DNA of 64,000 bases from Diploscapter coronatus. Lineage: Eukaryota; Nematoda; Chromadorea; Rhabditida; Rhabditidae. The position numbers and the translations under genes are program-made. A model generated the notes under the pieces. That model was given only the letters and a program-made list of their open reading frames with translations, searched no databases and was not told the origin of the DNA. The stretch lies in contig OZ038422.1 in NCBI GenBank assembly GCA_964036155.1, positions 56,319,201-56,383,200 on the forward strand. The letters are read 5' to 3'. Shown piece after piece: positions 49,385 through 60,511 of the stretch; the first letter of the stretch is position 1, and every line of letters starts with the position of its first letter.

Positions 49385-50517
49385 TCCAGTGTAATATCAT
49401 GTAACTCTTTTACTTGGCACATTATATTTTATGAGCATTATCTTTACTTAACTATTATTAAAATTTTCAATAAAAATGATAAAGACAACTCTCGAAGACA
49501 TCCAAAAGTGATGAGGGATAATTGTAACTGAAATACATGTTCCTTTCAATCAGGGTTGTACGAATTGAACTGAACTTCGAAATTACCAGAAAATTTAATT
49601 TTGTTTTAAATGCGGTCGAATAAATTCACGAAAAGCAATAAATAATTGATAGCATATCGAAATCGATCAACTTATGCTAACGCACCCCTCGAAAATATCC
49701 ACTTCGACTCCCTCGTAGGCCTGGTCTCCCTATTTTGTAATTAGGGCCCATGGGTGTATCCACCATATAAGTTTAGTTCGGATCCGAGACACTTTTGCAA
49801 TTATCCTGACCCCCTTTGACAGTTATGCGTGGAATGGCTCTTACAGAATAAGCAGCTAGAATTTTACAAAATTTTGCAAACAAATTCAAGTATTCAAATT
49901 CTTATGTCGAGGTCTATAATTTTCTTTGATTAGTGTTTAATGGAGAAAAATAATGCAAAATATTACAAGTGTTTCAAAAATTGTCTGAATTAATTTCAAG
50001 ATCTTTCATATTTCTGCAAAAAAAACCAAATGGCTCAATTTTTTACCCACTGGACTATTGAGCTTAATTGCCCTTGATAAGTGTATGAAATCTATTGGAA
50101 TTAGGCTGAAAAATGCTTTCAATTTGGAAGTGCCTCTGCATCGCTTTTCAACTATTCTCTGTCTAATTGCATTTTTTTCTTATTCAAGTACGAATTAGGT
50201 TATGCAACTTTCTTGGTTGCTATAGTTCTTTACAATGAGCCTAGTTATTATTATCAAGTAAGTGCCTTTTTAAATGGTTGAATAGAGAAAATCAATTTCA
50301 AAGTTCCTTTTAATAACAGTATTAGAAAGTGGTTTATTTGCGTAGCAACGAATATTAAAAACACGCACAGAATGATTGGCGAATGCTATAGTATGCAACT
50401 ATCCTAAACTTGAATTATTTCATTTCATAGCTTGTAACAAAATTTGCATTACAGCATTGGGTTGTCGACTTTTGATTCAATTCATAAATGCCAGCCGCTT
50501 AGGCATTTGTTTCGAAA

Positions 50518-52052
50518 ATGTGCTCCAATACCTCATTCCTAATTAATCCACCGGTTTGGTTGATGCCAATTCAACGAACATTCGGAGTTTCATCTATAGC
50601 TTTGTCGACGTTATCATTTTATATGATCGTTTTCAAATCACCGCCTGCCATGAATAGTTATAAATATTATATTTTAGCTGTTCAAGTAAGACTTATGTAT
50701 AATTTTAAATCGAAATCAGAAAATGTCGAAAACAGCAACAAAATAGAAGTGGCATGTAACTTTCAATAATTTGTTTTCGATATATTATTCAGTTGCTTCC
50801 CAACAAAAGCCTTACCGCCATTTATGAAACAAAGGCGAAAGTAGATTATTTTTCGCCTCATGATATTACTTTTAGATAGGAACGACATTATTCGATATGT
50901 GCATGAACTTGCTTGGGAATTTTATTATTTTACTACCCAGTAATTCAGATCAAATTTGAATAGCTTGATATTATCGTTTCATTTTTCAGTAATGGCCATA
51001 ATATCAAGGGGACTATTAGGACTATCTACGAGCATTATATTGGTAGGACCCAATTTGCCTCTTTTCGACATTGCAATATTCAGGGGATTTTAAACGGAGC
51101 TAGCCTTTTAACCTCATTTTCAATAGTGCTACTCTTCTATGTTAGACATGCGACATTATGCAGCAAAGATTGTGTAGCAATAATTTTACGATTATGGAGA
51201 AACTCCAATTTAAATTAATTTAGAAATGGATCTTACCAAAAATCATTGAAAAGATTGCCGTAATAATGATGCCAACTATTATAGTGCTTCTCAGCTTATA
51301 CGGAATGTTTGCAAAACTGGACCGTGATGAAATGGAAAGATATCTTATTGAGGTAATTTTACCATTAGAATGCGAGAATTTGCAAAATTTAGAAATATCC
51401 GTACGCCGTGTGCTTATTAGAAGTTGAGAATGTCGCAATTTATTTGTTTCAGTCTAGCGATAGTGTAAGTATACATAGCTGTACTTGGCTCGTAGGCTAA
51501 AAACTCGTGGATTTTCATTTTAATTGAATAATGACTTATAATCTATAGTATAATTAAACGAATTTTAGAATTTGGTCAAACTACCTTTACTCACTTGGAT
51601 AACCGTCATGATTGTTTTCGTGGTTGTACTCATGAAATTGACATTTCACACAATTGGCATATTAACGGCTCAGCATGAGAATAGCGTTTCATCAAAAACC
51701 CAATCCATGCATAAATCTGCAATTATTTCTATTTTCATTCAAGTAATATTTATACGAAATCTGAGACACAGTATTTTGCTGACCATTTTAGTTTTCTTCC
51801 TTATTAATTTTTGAAACAGTATCCTTCTTCATCATCGCAGGACTGGTATTACTCGCAAGCCAGTTATCGCATGAAACAATATTCGGTAAGTTTTTATGCT
51901 ACAATGATATTTCATCGATTTCAGCGTATACAAGTGTTGCTGAACTTTTGATTTCATCGCACTCGTCAATGTTTACGCCAATATTGATAATTCTAATAAA
52001 GCCGTATCGAGAAGCATTATTTTATCGAAGAAATATCGTTAACGCGCGATAA
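50518..52052 (+). CDS. Srh-like seven-helix chemoreceptor
   Basis: Nine GT-AG exons (50518-50685, 50876-50939, 50990-51042, 51084-51173, 51224-51352, 51393-51464, 51569-51742, 51792-51885 and 51925-52052) total 972 nt, 323 aa. It starts MCSNTSFLINPPVWLMPIQR and runs through FGVSSIALSTLSFYMIVFKS (helix 1, then SPPAMNSYKYYILAVQ), GTTLFDMCMNLLGNFIILLP, LLGLSTSIIL, LLTSFSIVLLFYVR, WILPKIIEKIAVIMMPTIIV, WITVMIVFVVVLMKLTF, SMHKSAIISIFIQ, VSFFIIAGLVLLASQL and the end ELLISSHSSMFTPILIILIK followed by PYRE. The helix-1 KSP-x-MxxYK step and the C-terminal KPYRE mark nematode Srh/Str-type receptors of chemosensory cilia. Complete and intact. Confidence 0.85.
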
Positions 52053-53748
52053 ACTGGCCATTCGCTTATAGAGATATGCTCACCCATTGATGTCCCTTTT
52101 ATTTTTTGGTGAAATAGCATGTCTAGTGAAGAGAGCTAGTGTAGATTTGTCTATCACCTCTGGCCTATCTCTCGTCTCCAATAACCAGTTTTTGCGCTTT
52201 AACGATACTCTCTAGTCTGATTATAGTCATCTCGGAGAGTTATTGTGAATAAATTTTGCGAAAAATGCGAAGGCTATTGGCAACTTGAAAAATTAACAAC
52301 AGATGTTTTATTAAAACATGAGTAACACTTCGTAGCGTTTCTTTATTAGGAGTGAAAGAGTTCTGCAAAAATGAGAAATAAACTAGAAAAAATCAAGAAA
52401 ATCAATTGCAAAATTTTCGTGTCACTAAATAAACGTATTAAATTAGTGCTAACGAATGCATATTTTACTCGTGTTTTTTTTTTTTTTTTTTTTAATTTCT
52501 CTAGCCCAACTGTAGGTATATTAATTTTTATCAAAGTGTTACATATGTACCAAGAAATTTGAAAAAATGTCAACGCTCTTATAAAACTCAAACACACAAT
52601 CTTCAATTGGAACGAGTATCATTTTCGGGCGCAAACATGTTTATCATTTTGACCTCGAGCCAATGTCTGTTTATCATTAGCAAAGCAATTGGGTTTTCAA
52701 TTCAATTAATATTCAATCACTTGCAATTTCCTTTGTGCGAATCAGTTGCCCTTTCATTCTGTCGAATGCTCTATTTTCTAACTCCGGTTCCATTCTTTCT
52801 ATTCATCTTCGCTGCGGTCCTCATTTGTCTTTGAAATCCAACTCAAATGGTAAGTTATTGCCAATTCGGAAAAGTCGTTCCTTCATTCCAAAGAATTACG
52901 CCATTCCAAATTTGTTAAGTGATTATGAAAATTTCGAACGATTTTTTCTTGGAATGAACTTTCCGAATTGCCTAAATTATTATTAGGCAAAAATTTTGTT
53001 TCTTGTCAGAATTTTAACTAAAACTTTAGACAATATATTATTTTGGACTCTGGATGGTACTATACACATAAAATTTCGAAGAAAAAAATCTGAACAAATT
53101 TGAGGATTTGCGTTCTCTAAGGTTAGGGTTTATTCTGTATAGGCTACATATGTTCGCTGTTATCATGGCTCTCCAATTGAGCTGCTAATTTGAGACAAAA
53201 CATAGCTTATTCCAACCTAGATCCTAAACCTATACCAATCAAATATAATTTCTTATACTTTGTGCATTTTACACGAGTATGGGTTTTTTTCAACAATAGA
53301 CACCTTTCAACTATGGTAGTGTTTAGAAAAGTATTGTTAGTGTTTAAATAAATAATTTATGATAAACAATTATTCACGAAGTTTTGAGAATGGCATAATT
53401 GCATGCATATTTCGAAATTCGTCTCATTCACTTTTTGTTTGGTTACTCAATGCACGTTTACAATCATTTTGTTCCCACTCCATTTGAACTCGTTTTATTT
53501 GATTATCAATCAATTCTATTCTCACGTTTTTTTTTTTTTTTATAAAAAAAAAGAAAGTTTTACTCTCTTGAAAATGATATTTTCAAACTTTAAATGATAA
53601 GTTTTGTGTATTTGTAAAATTTCACAATATTGTGCAAATGAGCCTATAAAGGTTTGAACATATCGATTCTAGCCTTCAATTTTTGCTCTCATTTGTCCAA
53701 GAGTTGTCGATTTTCTTCTTTTTGCATTCATCATGCGTTATTTTCAGA
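52053..53748. other. Spacer with poly(T) tracts
   Basis: No firm gene. A plus frame at 52636-52834 is strongly hydrophobic (FCRMLYFLTPVPFFLFIFAA) and could be a remnant of a receptor helix. T runs occur near 52.48 and 53.53 kb. Confidence 0.4.
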
Positions 53749-56700
53749 ATGGTGCTGTCAAATTTACCGGTTGAAATTATTATGAAATGTTGCAACTTCC
53801 TTCCCTACGATGATGTTCATCAATTGGCCTGGACAAATCGAAGGACTATGCAAATTGTCAGGAGAAATCTGCCAATGTCGCTCCTTCCCACAATTGATTT
53901 GTCATCACTCAGCATCTATCCAATATCCCACAAAATTGTAAGACAACTTTTAAATAATGGCCTGTAAAAAAGTCCAGTTAAAAAAATTCTTTATAATTTC
54001 ATCTTGAATTAATATATCAACATGACAACAGAATTTTTGGGCTATCAATAGATGATCATTACTAGATTCATTTTGTGGATACTACATGATGGAATTATCG
54101 GTGGATTTTGGAGATTATCCTTCAGAAATTTAAAAGTTGCTATGTCTATTTGACACTATATTATTATTCTCTGAAAACTTATATTGCAAATTCCAGAATA
54201 CGTATCTCGCTACAATAGAATTCAGTTTCGATCGGTCCGGTGATCCAGTTGCTGTCATGATTTGTGTTAGAAATCGAAAGGAAAGGAAAGAGTTTGAGGA
54301 AGTCGATTTGAAGAATATGCGTCTTTTCAATAAATATTGTCGTTATCGTAGGTTATTTGCTAAATTTTGAGAAGTCCTCGAAATTCAGGTCGTCCTTTGG
54401 AGTCGAAAGATGAGACTGCTGAAACCTTCGAGTATTACACAGTATCAAGATACTCTTGTTCAAGTTCAAATAAGGATATCATTCCACTCATCGAACTTCA
54501 CTGGTTCTTAGCCAGGACAAAAGTCAATGGATTATACCTAGTAATCTCTCGAAAATAAATATTCGATAATTCTTTTCAGTTGGGGTCAACGCAGAAATTC
54601 AATTGCAATTCGGAATTTAGGAAAAATTTTCAGCCCTTACCACGATTATAATCTCAAAATTTTAATATTTCGATCCGATAACTTTCCAAATTGTAATTTG
54701 TCGATCTGATTTGAGTGCTACGAAAACTCGCATCTTCACATCCTGAGAAATAGTATGGAAAAATGGAAAGTCTGTTTCCACCCTCTCTCTTCAGAACTCG
54801 AAGATGCGAGTTTTCGCAATTACCTTTAATTTTAAAGATATAATTTAGAATCGATGTGATCGTACAAATTTATGGAATATAGTCGATGCAATTGACTCGA
54901 TTCGGCCAGATATTCAACATGTGAGAATTGCATGTGGAAAACATCTTCAATTCGAACTCGAAGACATTAGGAAAATTGAAAAGTCCCACTTCTTTGATAG
55001 TGGTAGGGCAAGGCATACAAGATGCGGCAGAAGTCTGGATCTTTTTTTCTCAAATTGCATAATTAAAAATATTCAGAGTTAAAGTGAAAATAATGACCAT
55101 TAGTGAAAACTCGTACACTCGTACAATTGATTAGTAAAATTTGTACAGACAATGTTTCATGGGATAAATGAGTAGGGTTGAGATAAGCTAATTGTAAGAC
55201 ACTGTACGAGTTTGGCTATTTGTCGAAAATAATTATTTTGATAGAGTAATTGCTGGTTTCGAAGTTTACTGTCATTATTGTAGAATCTTTGATTTCTCCG
55301 TTTTAATTAATATTTGTATCTGTTTATGTGTCTGGTTTTTAATGCAAAATTGGTCCAGGCTTTTGGCGCATCTTTTATATTCCGGTAGATGTTTGGCGAT
55401 AAACGATATCTTCAGATGCTAGCTATATCGCAATAAAATCCTGTCCATTTGTGGTTGAAACGCTGACGATTGAAAATTTGAGTGAAAAGGTAGTAAGAAA
55501 AACTCTCCAACGACATGAAAATGAAAATTTAGCGTTGGTCGATAGGCTATTTAGATGAAAAGCAAATTTCTAAACTATCACAAGCAGTAGCGAGATATAT
55601 TTCGGTGAACAAAGGGGACATCAATCTTCGAGAATTTCTCCAAGTAAGTTATTTCATTTTTGACTACTCGCATATGGCATTCGATAGAAAACGATACTTT
55701 CTGTAAATGAAACAGAATTTTTGAAGAAGTAATATAAAGCAAGGGCAAAAAGCATATGCCATTTTCAAAAAGTATCGGTATATTTTCGTTGTCATTTACA
55801 AAGAACCTTCGTGTTTATTCTATTCTAAAATTTAAAATAAAATTAATTTTTAATATCAGAAAATTTAGAATTTTCTTCGTTCAATTCCGAAAACTGAGCA
55901 GTATTACCTCGCTGCACTTCATAACAAAAATGGTGCATGGAATTGGAACTCGATTAGGGAAGCACTCGATGAGTTGGAGAAGGATCAAATCACCTACACG
56001 GAGAAGAGCAACGATTCAGATGCTAATCCACAAAACTCTTCGAAAACGTAATTCTACTTACAGTAACGAGCAAAAATTTCGAACAATCGTGATTTCGTAC
56101 AAGACCGAGTTTTCCACCTTAAGTAAATCAATAGGTTGGAAATTTAGTAGTCTTTTATGACTAGGCGACCTTAGAATTTGTGGCAAATTCTAATAGAATC
56201 AGTTCATGATGTGCGCTCGAGCCATACTGTGGCCGAGATCACAATTGTTTCAAACTTTTACTCGTCACTGCATAATTTTATTTTTTAACGAATAGGTAAT
56301 AATTTTGTGATTCAAAAAGTATCTAACTATATATCCAGGATATTTTCAAAATATCAACCAAACCCTAGGCAGACTTTCAGTCAGACTGAAGAAAATTACA
56401 GGGGTACTGCGCAGAGGCGAGATTGCACATATTGTCGCTTATTTGAAAATAGTAAAGCAACAACTGCACAATAAATTGGCGATTAATTTTATTCCTCGCT
56501 AAAGTTATAGGTCGTATTGCACATAGCAAAACTGGCCGAACTGACTGAAGTCCTGTTTAGATATGGTACCAACCTAGTTGTTTTGTAAGATTGAAAATTT
56601 TAGGAGTTTTTACACATTTGATCTTGAAATCGATCTGTAATTGTTGCTATTATTTTATCAAAACATATGGCTAATTTAAACGAATTTTAGGTATACAATT

Positions 56701-56865
56701 AAAACTCCAAACAATAATTGGAAAATTGATATTGACGTGGAAAACAATCCTGATGAAGATATTGAAAACTCGCCTAAATTCGACATGTCAATAAACAGCT
56801 TCACTCCTTCCGAGGAAGAAGCACAGCAGCAGCAACAACAACAACAACAACAACAACCTGAATAA
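53749..56865 (+). CDS. F-box protein with FTH/FBA-like domain and Gln-rich tail
   Basis: Exons 53749-53937, 54052-54135, 54197-54347, 54389-54540, 54849-55002, 55416-55489, 55533-55643, 55902-56047 and 56691-56865 sum to 1236 nt (411 aa), all in phase. The N terminus MVLSNLPVEIIMKCCNFLPY continues as HQLAWTNRRTMQIVRRNLP, an F-box. The middle has HVRIACGKHLQFELEDIRK, then SYIAIKSCPFVVETLTIENL, which has the look of the C. elegans FTH/FBA-2 substrate domains. The end is acidic (DIDVENNPDEDIENSP) and finishes with eleven Gln before PE. F-box proteins with such domains are SCF adaptors that expand quickly in nematodes. An alternative reading ends at 55082 (269 aa). The intron at 54541-54848 holds a foldback element. 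Confidence 0.72.
54721..54816. repeat. 96-bp foldback element in an intron
   Basis: The 17-base ends CGAAAACTCGCATCTTC and GAAGATGCGAGTTTTCG are exact inverted copies. The loop contains gagaaatagtatgg, a motif also seen near 28.69 kb. Confidence 0.8.
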
Positions 56866-57219
56866 GTTTCTCGTCTTTCAACTTCTCTAGTTTTTAGATA
56901 TGGTAATTTGTTTCTACGAATAAATTATTCATGCAAAACCTTTGTTAGCGTCATTTTTGAAGAATGGTTGTTCCTTTCGAAATGTTTCGTATTCCCTTTC
57001 TAGATTATTTACTCTCGGCACAATTTTAACCATTTTGGTTTCCTTTATCGCATTGCTTTTCGAGTGCATGCTATCGATCGTTTTTTTTTTTGCGAAATTT
57101 ATGAAATGCATATTCTGCAGCTATACATTACGGGTGAACGGTTGACATCAATTCATTCTGATCTCTCAATCTGGCTTGACTTTAGCCTCATTTAGTTCGA
57201 TCGTTCGCCATTTCCAGAA

Positions 57220-57502
57220 TAGATAAACTATTATGGTCCTCAAATTTTCTACTGGTACTTCACAGACATCGAGAATATTGATGGAGACTGGGCTTGGGAC
57301 ATAATCAAAGAATTTCTCATTGGGATTAAGCATTTTCCATGGGTTGCAACTACAAGATCGCCTGCCTGCACTAGGTAATCAGTTCGTTTGAAAAAATATC
57401 TTTAAAATCCATTTTTAGTTTTCAAATCCGCCTTTCAGTGCAAACACGATCCATCAAAATCACTCACAACGGAATCGGCACTTTTGATATGGAAATTCAC
57501 TA
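57220..57502 (+). CDS. Possible two-exon fragment, unidentified
   Basis: An open exon (about 57231-57373) reads YWYFTDIENIDGDWAWDIIK and FPWVATTRSPACT. It joins in phase, across GTAATC...TTTTAG, to an exon reading FQIRLSVQTRSIKITHNGIG and ending FDMEIH, stop 57500-57502. The W.W..I segment resembles NGAWNWNSIREALDEL in the F-box gene just upstream, so it may be a remnant of a tandem copy. No start codon exon found. Confidence 0.4.
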
Positions 57503-57962
57503 AATCGCTAAATGTTCTCAACGAATATCTATTTTAAGCATTAAAATTGTTCGATTTACTTATTCATTGCACGGAAAACTGCAAAAGTAGGATAATAGGA
57601 AAATAAGATCATACGAAATAGTGTGGGAAACATTCTCTAATCCTACCCAACCCTATACTATTTTCTTGGGTTACTACTTCACTATATTACTAATCTTCAA
57701 AATTGTCGATATTGATAAGCTTCATTAAATTCTTTGAATTGTTATGATGGAAACGAGTGACTGACGATTCTGCATCAAAAATTTATTTAAATATTACACA
57801 AAATAATGGCAATAAAATAATGAACATAAAAGATTACAAATCAATAATAATGGATTATTTTGAACACGAATAATTTTAGGAAAATGAAACGAGAGATAAA
57901 GTTGTCAATTTTTATCTTCCTAGAATTATTCAAAAAGTTGAACGCAACATATTTGAAGCTTC

Positions 57963-58581
57963 TTATTTTCCGCAACAATGCCAGGCATATCCTTCAGAGC
58001 AACAATAGCTTCGTTTGTATCCCGGTGCACGAACACAATCTCCCCATAAACAGCTACACGCCAAGTTACAAATTCCACCACGGCGAACACGTTTAGCTCG
58101 AATGTCGGTCAAATTCATGTCTTTCGAATCTAAAAATTTGTAAGATAATTCACGTTCTAATTGACAAAAGTGGCATTAGTTTCATCGCAAATTGTATTAT
58201 TTGAAAAAGTCATTTAGAAATTTATCATTATCGTAGTCAGGTTTTCTAAAATTTCGAAGATCAAATCTTCGGACAACTTATTACTCATCTAAGCAAACAG
58301 TTGAAAGCGTTCACTGTTCCCATTAGAAAATAAACAAGATAAAATTCATTTCAAACTGCGTGCTAATCTTGAGAAAACTTTTCATGAGCCTTTACAAATT
58401 TGATAGATGAAAATCACTACTCTAGCGGATAAGCAGTGCTAAGATTCTTATTATTCATACCGAAATCATCTCCAAGAAGCATTGCTTGGCTAGAATCAGC
58501 TTCATTCTTGGTGCTAATCTCAGAAACGACGATGCTGAGCAGGACGAATAAAGTCAAGAAGAAGAGAACGGTAGTTTTCAT
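57963..58581 (-). CDS. Secreted eight-cysteine peptide precursor (95 aa)
   Basis: Two exons, 58581-58461 and 58129-57963, join in phase (288 nt). The precursor has a clear signal peptide (MKTTVLFFLTLFVLLSIVVS), an acidic propeptide of about 35 residues and basic processing sites AKRVRR. A mature part of about 38 residues follows with the pattern C-X3-C-X-C-X4-C-X10-CC-X7-CC and end GK. This architecture is that of antimicrobial or toxin-like disulfide peptides made in secretory cells; the spacing matches no family I can name, and activity is unknown. The terminal Gly-Lys could give an amidated C terminus after Lys removal (inference). Confidence 0.82.
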
Positions 58582-58635
58582 TTTTGAATACTATAGAATG
58601 TGTACAACTCAGATAGCTGAATGATGCTGCCATAG

Positions 58636-58657
58636 ACCAATGAGGGTTTATATATTT
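58636..58657 (-). promoter_or_regulatory. TATA and CCAAT boxes of the Cys-rich peptide gene
   Basis: On the minus strand ATTGGT-type sequence overlaps 58636-58642 and TATATAAA overlaps 58648-58657, about 70 bases upstream of the start codon. The TATA spacing is right for a short 5' leader; the CCAAT-like box lies downstream of the TATA box, so it is less certain. Confidence 0.5.
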
Positions 58658-59010
58658 CAAGTTTGAGGACATCCAATGCTTATTGTTAAAGTACAAGGCA
58701 AAATAAGTTTATGATTAATTTTTTCTAACGTTATTTTCCTTCTTTCAAAACATGAACACAACCATTTCACATAACGTCATTCGTTCTTTGTCAATACAAA
58801 CAGCAATCTATTTTATCGCTCCACACATTTGCGATATAATCTGCTTGTTATTACCATTTATGAAAACAATCTTTCTTATCAATTTCTGCCTAACACCCCC
58901 GGGTTGCCCTCATTTATATCACATTGTTGATCGATTTTGCACAAGAGTTTTATTCCGCTATCACTTGTGCAATTGCACATACAAATTTGAGGACCTTCGA
59001 ATCATCGGAA

Positions 59011-59860
59011 ATGTCCTCAAATGCAGGACCAAATATGGAAGATGGTCAGTTATCGAACGGAAGTAGGCGGGTCCGTGGCAATAGGGTCGATTACAAACAT
59101 TCATGGAGTTTGAATCGGGAAGAGTTCGATTTATGGTTTCAAAAGTTCAAATCGGCGAAAACGTGGCAAAAGTAAGTTTTGAAAATCATTTTATTTAGCT
59201 GGTGTGATCTGAAGTTCAAATTGTTTATCGGTTTTCTTCTATCTTTGCTCATTTCTGCCCAGTTATAATGTTGATTTTATCCTCTTCAACCAGGATTGAT
59301 GTAAAAATCTTGTTCCGATGCTAGCAATTTTACAATTTTTTGATCATTCGGTTCTTCCCCACAAAATTGAGATTCACTTATTATTCCTTTTCTGCTCTGA
59401 AAAGTTTTGGGAAAGTTGTACCATGCTGCATTTCCAGTTTCTATTCAGGGCTTTTAGGGATTTGTTATTCTCATTTCGAAAAATTTCATCATTTCTTTCA
59501 ATAACAGTCTTGCTTCTTTTATGAACTTAAACTCGTCACTTCTAGTAAAATTTTTCCCAATGATTATCGATTTTTAGAAAACACGCTCGCAAGGATCATA
59601 CACAAAGAGATTTTAATTGGTTCGTTCACAATTCTCTTCGATTCAAGAAAACTTGCAAATATTCGAAATCGAGAGACAAAATCTGCGAAGCGAGGTTAAA
59701 AGTATCCACTGAAGCTGATGAAAAAGGACAATACACACTTGAACTGAATTCTGACGGCTGCGAACATTTTCTGTCGGAATTCTTTCCTGAAGTATGCCAA
59801 ACTTTATATCCGAAAATTGAAGGACAAAATTTTAACTTTGGCGATTTCGAAAATCTTTGA
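59011..59860 (+). CDS. Small zinc-finger-like protein (FLYWCH/WRKY-GCM1-like), 147 aa
   Basis: Exons 59011-59171 and 59578-59860 total 444 nt. It starts MSSNAGPNMEDGQLSNGS, then LNREEFDLWFQKFKSAKTWQ. The second exon has FNWFVHNSLRFKKTCKYSKS, DKICEARLKVSTE, then GQYTLELNSDGCEHFLSEFF. The order W...C...C.A.L.V...Y.L....H recalls the FLYWCH/WRKY-GCM1 fold found in Mutator-type transposases and host regulators, but the final ligand pair is not clear. AAAATAAA follows the stop. Instead of this ending, a donor at 59792 (GTATGC) would splice in phase to the exon at 60038 and on to the GH25-like gene. Confidence 0.6.
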
Positions 59861-60037
59861 TGAGGAACTTTTATTTCAATTTGGACTTTTTAAATCGATT
59901 TTTTTAAAATAAACAATTCCTTTCAAAATAGCGTTTCCAAGTTCTAAAGTTTAGCTTACTATTACTTTTCGGTAACTGCATACTTAAGGTGTACTTTCCA
60001 TTTGAACCCGCTCTCTAAAAATACCAATTACATTTAG

Positions 60038-60242
60038 TTTCACGAAAATATAACGAGTAACGAAATCACAAATATTGAAGAGGGTTCCAATTGCGATCCT
60101 TCGAGCAGCGAGCAATCCCGAGATGAGCGAGAAAAGAAAGAATGGGATGAATTATCCAAACAGCTCACGAGAGCTCTACAACTGTCAAATGGACAATTCC
60201 CAAAATCCAATACCCAAGTTGAAAGTCAGTCTTTATCAACAG
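60038..60242 (+). CDS. Open exon, probably 5' part of the GH25-like gene
   Basis: A 205-base fully open exon between TTTAG and a GT donor. It reads NITSNEITNIEEGSNCDPSS, then DEREKKEWDELSKQLTRALQ. Its end phase (1) fits an acceptor at 60527 inside the GH25-like frame, giving SLST-EHENIETP. It has no in-frame Met, so it needs an exon further upstream, possibly the zinc-finger-like gene. Confidence 0.5.
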
Positions 60243-60345
60243 GTTTTTTTTTTCTATAGCCAGGATGTATGAAATAAATTTCGAACTAGGATTTCACTCG
60301 GGTGTCAAATGTTTTGTATACAAATGACTATCTCATGTTCTTTAA

Positions 60346-60502
60346 GGGCGCGTTCAGAGTTCGGCTGAAATCAGCGCTGAATTCAACCGTCTAGCTCGAG
60401 ATAGTATGGGCGAGACAGCGTAGCTTCTCTGCGCTCTCCTTTCTCCCCACACTCTTCTCTGCTGGCGCTGACGCTAAAGCCAGCAGAATCCTGAACGCGC
60501 CC
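60346..60502. mobile_element. 157-bp PIF/Harbinger-type MITE
   Basis: Ends GGGCGCGTTCAG and CTGAACGCGCCC are exact inverted copies, flanked by the 3-base duplication TAA (60343-60345 and 60503-60505). TIR form and 3-base target fit PIF/Harbinger. It lies just 5' of, or in an intron of, the GH25-like gene. Confidence 0.85.
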
Positions 60503-60511
60503 TAACAAACG

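Larger units (their letters stand above)
44880..49815. repeat. Palindromic block B (two inverted arms of about 2.2 kb)
   Basis: The left arm (about 44.88-47.05 kb) and right arm (about 47.70-49.81 kb) are inverted copies holding F-box/Kelch copies 3 and 4. Outer edges carry the CCATGGGTGTAT dispersed-repeat end. The core (47.06-47.70 kb) is the inverse of the core of block A (23.88-25.0 kb, apart from the 450-bp insertion there). Confidence 0.85.

Noticed and set aside
57870..58096. 78-codon plus frame
   Set aside because: It is antisense to the second exon of the Cys-rich peptide gene, which has splice, leader and promoter support.
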